Shown here: positions 44,701 through 55,702 of the stretch, piece by piece
Numbering within the stretch: position 1 is the first letter of the stretch
How the letters are laid out: the number at the start of each line of letters is the position of its first letter
Origin: Closterium sp. Naga37s-1
Lineage: Eukaryota > Streptophyta > Zygnematophyceae > Desmidiales > Closteriaceae
Direction: 5' to 3'
Assembly: GCA_947471745.1 (NCBI GenBank)
Contig: CANJKZ010000435.1
Location: 1-64,000, forward strand
DNA: 64,000 nt
Made by a program: the position numbers and the translations under genes
The notes under the pieces: model-generated
Databases searched by the model: none
What the model saw: only the letters and a program-made list of their open reading frames with translations
Told to the model about the DNA's origin: nothing

Positions 44701-45532
44701 GAAAGCGGGAGACTGGGGCTGGGGGATGGTAAGAGGGAGAATGGGGCGGGGTGATGGAAAGCGGTCGATTGGGGCGGGGTGATGGAAAGAGGGAGAATGG
44801 GGCGGGGTGATGGAAAGCGGGAGAATGGGGCGTGGTGATGGAAAGCGGGAGAATGGGTGGGGCGATGGAAAGAGGGAGAATGGGGCGGGGTGATGGAAAG
44901 CGGGAGAATGGGGCGGGGCGATGGAAAGCGGGAGAATGGGGCGAGGCGATGGAAATCGGGAGATTGGGGCGGGGTGATGGAAAGCAGGAGAATGGGGCGG
45001 GGTGATGGAATGAGGGAGAATGGGGCGGGGTGATGGAAAGAGGGAGAATGGGGCGGGGTGATGGAAAGAGGGAGAATGGGGCTGGGTGATGGAAAGCGGG
45101 AGAATGGAGCTGGGTGATGGAAAGAGGGTGAATGGGGCAGTGTGATGGAAAGATGGAGAATGGGGCGAGGTGATGGAAAGCGGGAGAATGGGGCGCGGTG
45201 ATGGAAAGAGGGAGAATGGGGCGGGGTGATTTAAAGAGGGAGAATGGGGCGGGGTGATGGAAAGCGTGAGAATGGGGCGGGGTGATGGAAAGCAGGAGAA
45301 TGGGGCGGGGTGATGGAAAGCGGGAGAATGGGGCGGGGTCATGGAAAGCGGGAGAATGGGGCGGGGTGATGGAAAGCTGGAGAATGGGGCGGGGTGATGG
45401 AAAGCGGAAGAATGGGGCAGGGTGATGGAAAGCTGGAGAATGGGGAGGGGTGATGGAAAGCAGGAAAATGAGGCGGGGTGATGGAAAGCGGGAGAATGGG
45501 CGGGGCGATGGAAAGAGGGAGAATGGGGCGGG
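32706..45532. repeat. 28-bp satellite, main block (12.8 kb)
   Basis: About 460 copies of a 28-bp unit (gatggaaagcgggagaatgg plus ggcggggt) lie head to tail, with point variants such as aaagaggg, gctgggtg and gtcgattg. The plus strand is about 85 percent purine with repeated G4 runs. Higher-order structure is visible: a landmark with one base less (gtcatggaagcggg) recurs at 34045, 35471, 36449 and 37846. Minus-strand frames stay open for up to 7 kb because no rotation of the unit has a stop; I do not call them genes. Confidence 0.96.
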
Positions 45533-46354
45533 TGTTATAGTCACAATAGGCTTGAATGTGCCTAAAACGAAAGATAGAGAGCACAGACGGATTTCTGCAC
45601 AGCGGCTTCAAACGTTGATAGCGTTCTGCTCACAGCTGCAAATGACTTGATTCAAATTGGATCTGGAGCGTCTTCACGTCGTCTACAATTAGCAATTTAG
45701 ATTGCACGATTTGATAAAGAATTGACGACACAGCGTCGGTTTGAACGAACGGTACTATGGCAGCCACTATAGTCTTAGAACACAAGAGAGGAAGAGTTAC
45801 GAGTTGGGAATGACTCCCAGCTCCTACAAACCCCAAGAGCCGAGGTACAGTGATGTGGAACAGTGCCACACTGTCCCCAACCACGAAGGGTCTCGAAAAT
45901 ACCCTTCACTAGGGCCTACACCAAGTGAAATGTTACACTACACAAAGTAATGTAACTATCTTCAATATCTTGAGGTGTACCCTTTTTGGCGAGCTTCGAA
46001 ATCACTTGAGGCTTGACACCAAGGCTCGGGCTCTTCATCACAAACTCATCCTTGAGTTCTTGATGGGTCTGCTGCACACACCTGCGACACGCCGAACGTT
46101 CGACACAGGACAAAATAGAAACCGCGCACGACAAAATAGAAACCGCGCGCGAGACACAAACGACCGCGTAACACGCGTCTAGCGATAACTCGCTATTGAC
46201 TCGACACACACACTCGACATCATGACTCAACATTCACACACAATTATAAGCATGAAATATATATTATCCCATGCCCTCATACCATTCCATACACACACAC
46301 ACATTCACGCACACGGACAATAAGCCGAGTGCAAACCGTAGGGTTGCACCAACA
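45533..46354 (-). repeat. 3' LTR of the copia element
   Basis: 822 bp, near identical to the other LTR; ends TGTTGG...ATAACA read on the element strand. Confidence 0.95.
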
Positions 46355-46395
46355 AACTCCCCCTCGGATTGTTGGCCTTAGGATATGTTGCTCTC

Positions 46396-49300
46396 TCAGT
46401 TCAGAGCCATCCCAGCCAGCTTGCAACACTTCCAATGCTGCTGCTCCACCAGCCTCTTGGTCATCATGTCAGCCGGCTGCCCCGTGGTCTTCACGTAGCG
46501 CAACTCAACTTCACCCGCGGTTACCATGCTCCTCGTCCAATGCCACTTCACTCTCATGTGCTTCGTGAGTCCATGCAACACAGGGTTCTTAGCAAGAGCA
46601 ATGGCACCCTGGCTGTCACAGTACAGTGGGGTAGGTCCTTGCTGCTCCTCCCCCAATTCAGCCAACAAACGCCGCTGCCACACAATCTCCCGTACGGCAC
46701 GGAAGAGTGCCATGTACTCGGACTCCACCGAGCTCAAAGCTTGGTCAACCTGCTTCTTGCTCTCCCAAGCAGTTGGGCCTCCACCAACACAGCATATGAA
46801 GCCTCCCACACTTGTCATGTCCTCTGGTTCTGATGCATATGAAGCATCCGAGTAGGCGGTGAGGAACAAACGCCCGGGTTCAACACCATCCGCGCCCTTT
46901 TGGCGCCTTTGTACCGCCGCCGAGTATTGCAGCCCAACGGTCGGTGTTTGGCCAAGATACTTGGCCACCCTCATTCCAGCTGCTACCTGCTCCTCATTAG
47001 GGCATTGCACAACCCTAGCCAGCTGCCCGGTAGCAAACGCGACGTCCGGTCGGGTGTTTACCGCCGCATACATGAGGCTGCCCACCAACGAGTGAAATCG
47101 GCGCCTCTCCTCTTCACCAACGCTCTCCTCCTCTGGTCCCTTCACACACTTGAACCCAGAGGGAAAGGGTGTAGCCACATGGCCTTCACTTTGCCCAAAG
47201 TTGGCAGCCAATGCCTCAAGGTACTTTCGTTGATGCACCCGCATGCACCGCTTCTCCACATCTCGTTCGATGTGGAGCCCAAGGTAGAAGCTCACGTCAC
47301 CAAGGGCCTTGCACTTGAACTTGTCTTGAAGCTTCAGCATCACCTCCTTCACAAGGTCAGAAGAGGGTGAGAAAATGAGGATGTCATCCACATAAACCAC
47401 CATGAAACTCCTCTGCTCCCCCTCGCCAAGCATGAACAAGGAGTGATCGGCCGTTGAGGGAGTGAAGCCGATCCCCTCCAACACTTCGCGCAGCTTCATG
47501 TACCATTGCCTAGGGGCCTGCTTCAGCCCATAGAGGGCCTTCTTCAGCTTCCACACTCTGCCACTACCATCATCAAACCCCTCTGGCTGCGCCATAAAAA
47601 TCTCCTCCTCAAGGATGCCGTTAAGGAATGCCGTTACGATGTCCATTTGCTTTACTACCCATCCTTTGATGGCGGCTCCCGCGAATAGGGTTCGCAGCGT
47701 CGTTGGCTTCACCACAGGGGCAAACAGCTCCTTGAAGTCCACCTTCTCCTTCTGCTGGTACCCCTTGGCTACAAGCCTAGACTTGTAGCGCTCGATCTTG
47801 CCGTCGGCATCCGACTTGATTTTGAAGAGCCACTTGGACGTTATCGCCGTACGCCCCTCCGGTAGCTCCACCAATTCAAACGTGTCATTCTCCTCGATGC
47901 TCTTCAGCTCACTCTCCATGGCCTTCTTCCACTCCTCAGCATCACTACTCTCCAAAGCCTCCTTGAGAGTTGCTGGTTCTCCCGGCATCTCCACCGGAGA
48001 GAAGAACGCGAAGGCACACTCCTCGTAGTCACTCTCCTCGTCGTCTCCGACCATCATTGCCGCTCCGACCAGGGCTGTCTTGCCCTGCTTTCCCGGCGCA
48101 TCATAGGTCAGCCTATTAGGGGGTTGAACTCTCCTCTTCCCCCTTCCTTCCTCCTCAGCTGCAGGGACTTGAAGGCCTTGGCGTTGCTGCGGTGTGGCTC
48201 GAATCCGTGGAGCACTCGTAGTACGGGAAGGGAGTGACGGTGCACGCTCGCTCACTTGCTGCACCTCCTCCTCTTCTTCCTCTGCATCATTGGCCTCCTC
48301 TCCCCCATTCACAAGGGAGGATTGCCTTGTGGTTGTGCTGCCGCTGCTCAGCTCCAAAGGCAGCTCCACATGCTCCAAACCGGAACTCTTCACCTCCCCA
48401 AACCGCACGCCTATCTTCGCCTCATTCTCCGCCTTCCAATCCTTGTACATGAAGTTCTCCATGAACTTGCAGTCCCTGCTCACCAAGAACTTCTTGGTGA
48501 ATGGGTCCCAAAGAAGCCATCCCTTGCTGTTTTGAGCCATGCCCAAGTGCACGGCCCACACCGCCTTGGCACCAAGCTTGTTGTGCCGAAGATGCTTAGG
48601 CACGAGCGCCATGCACATGCACCCGAACACCCGAAGCATATCCACCTTTGGCTTCCTTCCTAGCCACTCCACATAGGGCACCCATTTGTCTGCTCCCACA
48701 TGAGTCAAGGCTCTGTTCTTGGCCACACACGCGCTCCGCACCGCATCAGGCCAGAAATAGTCGGGTAGCCCGGCTTCAATAAGCAACCCGCGTGCCGCCT
48801 CCGTGATTGTGCGGTTCGCTCGCTCGGCGATGCCGTTCATTGCAGGGGAGTATGGCATGGTGAGGGAGTGCCGAATACCATTCTTCTTCAGCCACAACCC
48901 AAACTCCTTGCTCAGGAACTCTCCCCCTCGATCGGTGCGGATTGACTTGACTAGACGGTCTTGTTGCCGCTCCACCATCGGGAACCAATCCGTCTTCAAC
49001 GTTTCAGCCATGTCGCTCTTCTTGGCCAGCACGTACACCCAAGTCATGCGGGTGTAGACGTCGACAATGGTGAGAAAATACTCAGCTCCAGCAGCTCCAA
49101 GCTTCAGGGGGCCCACCACGTCCATCACCACCTCATCAAGCGGTGCCTTTGCCGTTGCCTCCGAACTAGGGAACGGAAACCGGGTGAACTTGGCTTGAAT
49201 GCACGTCGGGCAGCCAAGCACCTCATCGGGCTCCCCCTTCACACGTATGCCAGCAACCATCTCATTCTTCACTAGCTGCTGCAAGATGGGCAGGGCCACA

Positions 49301-51165
49301 TGCCCCATGCGCCGATGCAAGGTGAGCCAATCACACTCCCCCGTAGCCGAAGTTGGATTGGAGAATGCCGCGCTCGCAATAGCGCCCCACATACTCTCTC
49401 CGTAGTCCTCCTCCGCTGCTGCCTCTGGGTTCTCCTCACCCTTTTGCTGCTCCTTGGTTGCTGCACCACTCTCCTTAGGTTCACTGAAATTGCTGGTCCC
49501 TCCAGGTTTGCTCTTCTTGAGCTCATTCTCCTTAGCGCGACCGTTCGCGCCATCGTCGCTACCGACCGCTCCATCCTTGGTGCTGATGCTTGCTGCCACT
49601 TGCCTCTCCTTAGGCATAGGGACCACTGGGATCTGCCACATCTCGTTGTAGACATCCCTGTCCTCATGAAGGTCCCAAAGAATTCGATCGCCAAGCCTTG
49701 CGGTGTAGGTCTTGGCTCCCTTCGAGTTCGTGTCCATGCCGGCCTTTGCCAACCGCCGCACGGAAATCAGGTTTGCAGCAAGGCTGGGCACCCAAAGCAC
49801 GTTCTTGAGGCCCACCATCTTCCCATCAGCACCCTTGAACATGGCCTTGCCCATGCCTTTCACCTCTGCTCGCTGCCCCAAAGCCGATGTGACATGCTTC
49901 ACCGGTGACGGCTCGAGTTCGGTGAGCAAGTCCGGGCGAGGTGTCATGCTATAGGTAGCGCCACTATCAATCACCCAATAGTCCAGGGGGTGTAGGGTCA
50001 CCTTCCCCACAGCTGCTGGCTCCTCAAAGCCTTCATCCTTCTCTGGACCAGCCGGTACTTGCGTCGACACGAAGTAGAATAGACCCGGGTATCGATCGTC
50101 GCTCGGGTCCTTGTCGTTGTCTCCGCTCTTCATGTTTGCAGCTCCGCCACCGCGACCGCCACGGCCTCCACGGCCTCGTCCTCTCCCTCCTCCTGCTCCT
50201 CTACCCTCTTGGCCTTGAGCAGGGGTCCAACCATCAGGGAGTTTGTAGCAGTCGCGCCACATGTGTCCGCTCTTGTGGCAATAGTGACACTCGCCGTCGA
50301 ATCGGCCGCGACCGCGTCCGTAGCTCTTGTCGTCGCTGCCATAACCGCCACTCCTGCGGCCTCCGCCGAAGTTGCTGCCACCAAACCTTCCTCCCCCTCG
50401 TCCTCTGCCTCTTCCTCGACCATATCCACGGCCGATGCTCGCTGCCCCAGCGCCATCCGCACTCGCCAACTCACGGCGGCGGAAATCCTCTTGAAGGATA
50501 GCTCGCTTCACGTCTTCAAGCGAGAGGCGGGGCAAGTCGCGATTAAGGTTGATGATGAGCGAGGACCATGACTCTGGGAGTAAGGCCAGCAACTTGGTCT
50601 TATTTTGGAGCTCACTGTAGTTCAAATCAGCTCCCTCAAGCCGCGTCAACAAGTCGAAGAATTTCTGCACCCCTTCTTCAACCGCTTGGTTTTCTTCAAT
50701 TCGTAGTGCCGCCATTTGCCGTTCCAACACCACCGCTACCGCCGCTGTTGCAGGAGCATGTACACCCTTGAGAGCAGCCCATGCCTTTGGTCCTTTCTCT
50801 GGTTCACGCTGGAATGGCTTGATGTGACGGATCTGACTGCTCCCCAACGCTTGCCCAAGTAAGAGATAGCCTTGTGCGCTCTTCCGCACCCACGGGCTCT
50901 TCTCCGGGTCGTTCTCGGGGCGCTTCTCCGTTCCTTCCATCACCTCCAGCAGGTCATAGTGGTCAAAAATGTTCTCCATCTTGAAGGACCATTCAGCAAA
51001 GTTGTCACCGTTGAACTTGTCAAGCCCAAACACCCTAGGCTCATCCCTAGGTGGGCCAAGACTTGGTTGCATAGGCGCCATGGCTGAATCACGGGGTTGG
51101 CCTTGAGCTTGAGCTTCTCCACTGCCACCAGCACCTCTGCCACCCCTTTCCTCAGGTCCAGACAT
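46396..51165 (-). CDS. Copia Gag-Pol polyprotein
   Basis: A single frame of about 1590 residues from the ATG at 51165; the open frame extends 11 codons further upstream into the primer-binding region. Domains in order: Gag with FNGDNFAEWSFKMENIF, an Arg/Gly-rich stretch and a zinc knuckle CHYCHKSGHMWRDC (about residue 290-305); aspartic protease WVIDSGATYSM (about 400); integrase with the HRRMGHVALP zinc region, TDRGGEF and NGIAERANRT; reverse transcriptase with KARLVAKGYQ-like KSRLVAKGYQQ and YVDDI; RNase H with AYSDASYA and ALSSVESEYMAL. This is the standard Ty1/copia order. It looks whole. Confidence 0.95.
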   Translation of the reverse strand: MSGPEERGGRGAGGSGEAQAQGQPRDSAMAPMQPSLGPPRDEPRVFGLDKFNGDNFAEWSFKMENIFDHYDLLEVMEGTEKRPENDPEKSPWVRKSAQGYLLLGQALGSSQIRHIKPFQREPEKGPKAWAALKGVHAPATAAVAVVLERQMAALRIEENQAVEEGVQKFFDLLTRLEGADLNYSELQNKTKLLALLPESWSSLIINLNRDLPRLSLEDVKRAILQEDFRRRELASADGAGAASIGRGYGRGRGRGRGGGRFGGSNFGGGRRSGGYGSDDKSYGRGRGRFDGECHYCHKSGHMWRDCYKLPDGWTPAQGQEGRGAGGGRGRGRGGRGGRGGGAANMKSGDNDKDPSDDRYPGLFYFVSTQVPAGPEKDEGFEEPAAVGKVTLHPLDYWVIDSGATYSMTPRPDLLTELEPSPVKHVTSALGQRAEVKGMGKAMFKGADGKMVGLKNVLWVPSLAANLISVRRLAKAGMDTNSKGAKTYTARLGDRILWDLHEDRDVYNEMWQIPVVPMPKERQVAASISTKDGAVGSDDGANGRAKENELKKSKPGGTSNFSEPKESGAATKEQQKGEENPEAAAEEDYGESMWGAIASAAFSNPTSATGECDWLTLHRRMGHVALPILQQLVKNEMVAGIRVKGEPDEVLGCPTCIQAKFTRFPFPSSEATAKAPLDEVVMDVVGPLKLGAAGAEYFLTIVDVYTRMTWVYVLAKKSDMAETLKTDWFPMVERQQDRLVKSIRTDRGGEFLSKEFGLWLKKNGIRHSLTMPYSPAMNGIAERANRTITEAARGLLIEAGLPDYFWPDAVRSACVAKNRALTHVGADKWVPYVEWLGRKPKVDMLRVFGCMCMALVPKHLRHNKLGAKAVWAVHLGMAQNSKGWLLWDPFTKKFLVSRDCKFMENFMYKDWKAENEAKIGVRFGEVKSSGLEHVELPLELSSGSTTTRQSSLVNGGEEANDAEEEEEEVQQVSERAPSLPSRTTSAPRIRATPQQRQGLQVPAAEEEGRGKRRVQPPNRLTYDAPGKQGKTALVGAAMMVGDDEESDYEECAFAFFSPVEMPGEPATLKEALESSDAEEWKKAMESELKSIEENDTFELVELPEGRTAITSKWLFKIKSDADGKIERYKSRLVAKGYQQKEKVDFKELFAPVVKPTTLRTLFAGAAIKGWVVKQMDIVTAFLNGILEEEIFMAQPEGFDDGSGRVWKLKKALYGLKQAPRQWYMKLREVLEGIGFTPSTADHSLFMLGEGEQRSFMVVYVDDILIFSPSSDLVKEVMLKLQDKFKCKALGDVSFYLGLHIERDVEKRCMRVHQRKYLEALAANFGQSEGHVATPFPSGFKCVKGPEEESVGEEERRRFHSLVGSLMYAAVNTRPDVAFATGQLARVVQCPNEEQVAAGMRVAKYLGQTPTVGLQYSAAVQRRQKGADGVEPGRLFLTAYSDASYASEPEDMTSVGGFICCVGGGPTAWESKKQVDQALSSVESEYMALFRAVREIVWQRRLLAELGEEQQGPTPLYCDSQGAIALAKNPVLHGLTKHMRVKWHWTRSMVTAGEVELRYVKTTGQPADMMTKRLVEQQHWKCCKLAGMALN

Positions 51166-51199
51166 TGTCGAAAATGCTCCAAGGGGCTCTGATACCACT

Positions 51200-52021
51200 T
51201 GTTATAGTCACAATAGGCTTGAATGTGCCTAAAACGAAAGATAGAGAGCACAGACGGATTTCTGCACAGCGGCTTCAAACGTTGATAGCGTTCTGCTCAC
51301 AGCTGCAAATGACTTGATTCAAATTGGATCTGGAGCGTCTTCACGTCGTCTACAATTAGCAATTTAGATTGCACGATTTGATAAAGAATTGACGACACAG
51401 CGTCGGTTTGAACGAACGGTACTATGGCAGCCACTATAGTCTTAGAACACAAGATAGGAAGAGTTACGAGTTGGGAATGACTCCCAGCTCCTACAAACCC
51501 CAAGAGCCGAGGTACAGTGATGTGGAACAGTGCCACACTGTCCCCAACCACGAAGGGTCTCGAAAATACCCTTCACTAGGGCCTACACCAAGTGAAATGT
51601 TACACTACACAAAGTAATGTAACTATCTTCAATATCTTGAGGTGTACCCTTTTTGGCGAGCTTCGAAATCACTTGAGGCTTGACACCAAGGCTCGGGCTC
51701 TTCATCACAAACTCATCCTTGAGTTCTTGATGGGTCTGCTGCACACACCTGCGACACGCCGAACGTTCGACACAGGACAAAATAGAAACCGCGCACGACA
51801 AAATAGAAACCGCGCGCGAGACACAAACGACCGCGTAACACGCGTCTATCGATAACTCGCTATTGACTCGACACACACACTCGACATCATGACTCAACAT
51901 TCACACACAATTATAAGCATGAAATATATATTATCCCATGCCCTCATACCATTCCATACACACACACACATTCACGCACACGGACAATAAGCCGAGTGCA
52001 AACCGTAGGGTTGCACCAACA
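51200..52021 (-). repeat. 5' LTR of the copia element
   Basis: 822 bp, same limits as the other LTR; adjoins the primer binding site at about 51187-51198. Confidence 0.95.
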
Positions 52022-54985
52022 GCGGGGTGAGGGAAAGATGGAAAATAAGTCGGGGTGATGGAAAGCGGGATGGGGTGGGGTGATGGAAAGAGGGAGAATG
52101 GGGCGGGGTGATGGAAAGCAGGAGAATGGGGCGGGGTGATGGAAAGCGGGAGAATGGGGCGGGGTGATGGAAAGCGGGAGAATGGGGGGGGGTGATGGAA
52201 AGCGGGAGAATGGGGCGGGGCGATGGAAAGCGGGAGAATGGGGCGGGGCGATGGAAAGCAGGAGAATGGGGCGGGGTGATGGAAAGAGGGAGAATGGGGC
52301 GGGGCGATGGAAAGAGGGAGAATGGGGCGGGGAGATGGAAAGCGGGAGAATGGGGCGGGGTGATGGAAAGCGGGAGAATGGGGCGGGGTGATGGAAAGCG
52401 GGAGTATGGGGTGGGGTGATGGAAAGCGGGAGAATGGGGCGGGGTGATGGAAAGCGGGAGAATGGGGCTGGGTGATGGAAAGAGGGAGAATGGGGCGGGG
52501 TGATGGAAAGAGGGAGAATGGGGCGGGGTGATGGAAAGCGGGAGAATGGGGCGGGGTGATGGAAAGAGGGAGAACGGGGCGGGGTGATGGAAAGCGGGAG
52601 AACGGGGCGGGGTGATGGAAAGCGGGAGAACGGGGCGGGGTGATGGAATGCGGGAGAATGGGGTGGGGCGATGGAAAGAGGGAGAATGGGGCGGGGTGAT
52701 GGAAAGCGGGAGAACGGGGTGGGGTGAAGGAGAGCGGGAGAATGGGGTGGGGTGATGGAAAGCGGGAGAATGGGGCTGGGTGATGGAAAGCGGGGGAATG
52801 GGGCTGGGTGATGGAAAGAGGGAGAATGGGGCGGGGTGGTGGAATGCGGGAGAATGGGGCGGGGTGATAGAAAGCGGGAGACTGGGGCTGGGGGATGGAA
52901 AGAGGGAGAATGGGGCGGGGTGATGGAAAGCGGTAGATTGGGGCGGGGTGATGGAAAGAGGGAGAATGGGGCGGGGTGATGGAAAGCGGGAGAATGGGGT
53001 GGGGTGATGGAAAGCGGGAGAATGGGACGGGGTGATGGAAAGCAGGAGAATGGGGTGGGGTGATGGAAAGAGGGAGATTAGGGCGGGGTGATGGAAAGCG
53101 GGAGAACGGGGTTTGGTGATGGAAATCGGGAGAATGGGGCGGGGTGATGGAAGGAGGGAGAATGGGGCGGGGTGATGGAAAGCGGGAGAATGGGGCGGGG
53201 TGATGGAAAGCGGAAGAATGGGGAGGGGCGATGGAAAGCGGGAGAATGAGGCGGGGTGATGGAAAGCGGGAGAATGGGTGGGGCGATGGAAAGAGGGAGA
53301 ATGGGGCGGGGTGATGGAAAGCGGGAGAATGGGGCGGGGCGATGGAAAGCGGGAGAATGGGGCGAGGCGATGGAAAGCGGGAGATTGGGGCGGGGTGATG
53401 GAAAGCAGGAGAATGGGGCGGGGTGATGGAATGAGGGAGAATGGGGCGGGGTGATGGAAAGAGGGTGAATGGGGCGGGGTGATGGAAAGAGGGAGAATGG
53501 GGCTGGGTGATGGAAAGCGGGAGAATGGGGCTGGGTGATGGAAAGAGGGAGAATGGGGCAGTGTGATGGAAAGATGGCGAATGGGGCGAGGTGATGGAAA
53601 GCGGGAGAATGGGGCGCGGTGATGGAAAGAGGGAGAATGGGGCGGGGTGATGGAAAGAGGGAGAATGGGGCGGGGTGATGGAAAGCGTGAGAATGGGGCG
53701 GGGTGATGGAAAGCGGGAGAATGGGGCGGGGTGATGGAAAGCGGGAGAATGGGGCCGGGTGATGGAAAGCGGGAGAATGGGGCGGGGCGATGGAAAGCGG
53801 GAGAATGGGGCGGGGCGATGGAAAGCGGGAGAATGGGGCGGGGCGATGGAAAGAGGGAGAATGAGGCGGGGTCATGGAAAGCGGGAGAATGGGGCGGGGT
53901 TATGGAAAGCTGGAGAATGGGGCGGGGTGATGGAAAGCGGAAGAATGGGGAGGGGTGATGGAAAGCAGGAGAATGAGGCGGGGTGATGGAAAGCGGGAGA
54001 ATGGGCGGGGCGATGGAAAGAGGGAGAATGGGGCGGGGTGATGGAAAGATGGAAAATAAGTCGGGGTGATGGAAAGCGGGATGGGGCGGGGTGATGGAAA
54101 GAGGGAGAATGGGGCGGGGTGATGGAAAGCGGGAGAATGGGGCGGGGTGATGGAAAGCGGGAGAATGGGGCGGGGCGATGGAAAGCGGGAGAATGGGGTG
54201 GGGCGATGGAAAGCGGGAGAATGGGGCGGGGCGATGGAAAGCGGGAGAATGGGGCGGGGCGATGGAAAGCGGGAGAATGGGGCGGGGCGATGGAAAGCGG
54301 GAGAATGGGGCGGGGCGATGGAAAGAGGGAGAATGGGGCGGGGCGATGGAAAGAGGGAGAATGGGGCGGGGTGATGGAAAGCGGGAGAATGGGGCGGGGT
54401 GATGGAAAGCGGGAGAATGGGGCGGGGTGATGGAAAGCGGGAGAATGGGGCGGGGTGATGGAAAGCGGGAGAATGGGGCAGGGTGATGGAAAGCGGGAGA
54501 ATGGGGCGGGGTGATGGAAAGAGGGAGAATAGGGCGGGGTGATGGAAAGCGGGAGAATGGGGCGGGGTGATGGAAAGCGGGAGAATGGGGCGAGGCGATG
54601 GAAAGCGGGAGAATGGGGAGGGGTGATGGAAATAGGGAGAATGGGGCGGGGTGATGGAAAGTGGTCGATTGGGGCGGGGTGATGGAAAGAGGGAGAATGT
54701 GACGGGGTGATGGAAAGCGGGAGAATGGGGCGGGGTGATGGAAAGCGGGAGAATGGGGCGGGGTGATGGAAAGGGGGAGAATGGGGCGGGGTGATGGAAA
54801 GCGGGAGAATGGGGCGGGGTGATAGAAAGAGGGAGATTGGGGCGGGGTGATGGAAAGTGGGAGAATGGGACGGGGTGATGGAAAGAGGGAGAATGGGGCG
54901 GGGTGATGGAAAGCGGGAGAATGGGGTGGGGTGATGGAAAGCGGGAGAATGGGGCGGGGTGATGGAAAGAGGGAGAATGGGCGGG
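52022..54985. repeat. 28-bp satellite, right block (3.0 kb)
   Basis: Continuation of the same 28-bp array beyond the copia insertion, starting with the duplicated target GCGGG. It has the same variants as the left block, including a gtcgattg unit near 54663, and ends abruptly at the 96-bp array. Confidence 0.95.
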
Positions 54986-54992
54986 GCGAGAA

Positions 54993-55697
54993 TGAGTCGA
55001 CTCAAAACGCACCTCCATCTCTGTGTTGTATTGAGCCCCACGCACCTCTCCATCTCAGTGCCCTTGTCGCTCTGCCTCACGTGACTTGCGAGTCGACTCA
55101 AAACGCACCTCCATCCCTGTGTTGTATTGAGCCCCACGCACCTCTCCATCTCAGTGCCCTTGTCGCTCTGCCTCACGTGACTTGCGAGTCGACTCAAAAC
55201 GCACCTCCATCCCTGTGTTGTATTGAGCCCCACGCACCTCTCCATCTCAGTGCCCTTGTCGCTCTGCCTCACGTGACTTGCGAGTCGACTCAAAACGCAC
55301 CTCCATCCCTGTGTTGTATTGAGCCCCACGCACCTCTCCATCTCAGTGCCCTTGTCGCTCTGCCTCACGTGACTTGCGAGTCGACTCAAAACGCACCTCC
55401 ATCCCTGTGTTGTATTGAGCCCCACGCACCTCTCCATCTCAGTGCCCTTGTCGCTCTGCCTCACGTGACTTTCGAGTCGACTCAAAACGCACCTCCATCC
55501 CAGTGTTGTATTGAGCCCCACGCACCTCTCCATCTCAGTGCCCTTGTCGCTCTGCCTCACGTGACTTGCGAGTCGACTCAAAACGCACCTCCTTCCCTGT
55601 GTTGTATTGAGCCCCACGCACCTCTCCATCTCAGTGCCCTTGTCGCTCTGCCTCACGTGACTTTCGAGTCGACTCAAAACGCACCTCCATCCCTGTG
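54993..55697. repeat. 96-bp tandem repeat, about 7 copies
   Basis: Near-identical 96-bp units start at the perfect palindrome gagtcgactc and include cacgtgac. Since 96 is divisible by three, both strands stay open: plus ESTQNAPPSLCCIEPHAPLH..., minus SHVRQSDKGTEMERC.... No start or splice context suggests a real protein. Confidence 0.93.
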
Positions 55698-55702
55698 TTT
55701 TG

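Larger units (their letters stand above)
45533..52021 (-). mobile_element. Ty1/copia LTR retrotransposon, looks whole and very young
   Basis: Two 822-bp LTRs (TG...CA), 45533-46354 and 51200-52021, show only about two differences. They are flanked by a 5-bp target duplication GCGGG (45528-45532 and 52022-52026). On the minus strand the 5' LTR (right) is followed by a primer binding site TGGTATCAGAGC, the plant copia signature for initiator tRNA-Met. A purine tract (GAGGGGGAGT) precedes the 3' LTR. One long polyprotein frame fills the interior. Integrase-before-RT order and CxxC zinc knuckle define Ty1/copia (Pseudoviridae). It landed inside the 28-bp satellite. Confidence 0.97.

Noticed and set aside
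32464-45544. Minus-strand frames up to 2333 residues (HHPAPFSRFPSPRPILPLSI-type repeats)
   Set aside because: Period 28 with no stop in any rotation on that strand yields open frames automatically; array variants do not respect codon positions.
46396-51198. Plus-strand frames inside the copia element
   Set aside because: Antisense shadows of the polyprotein frame.
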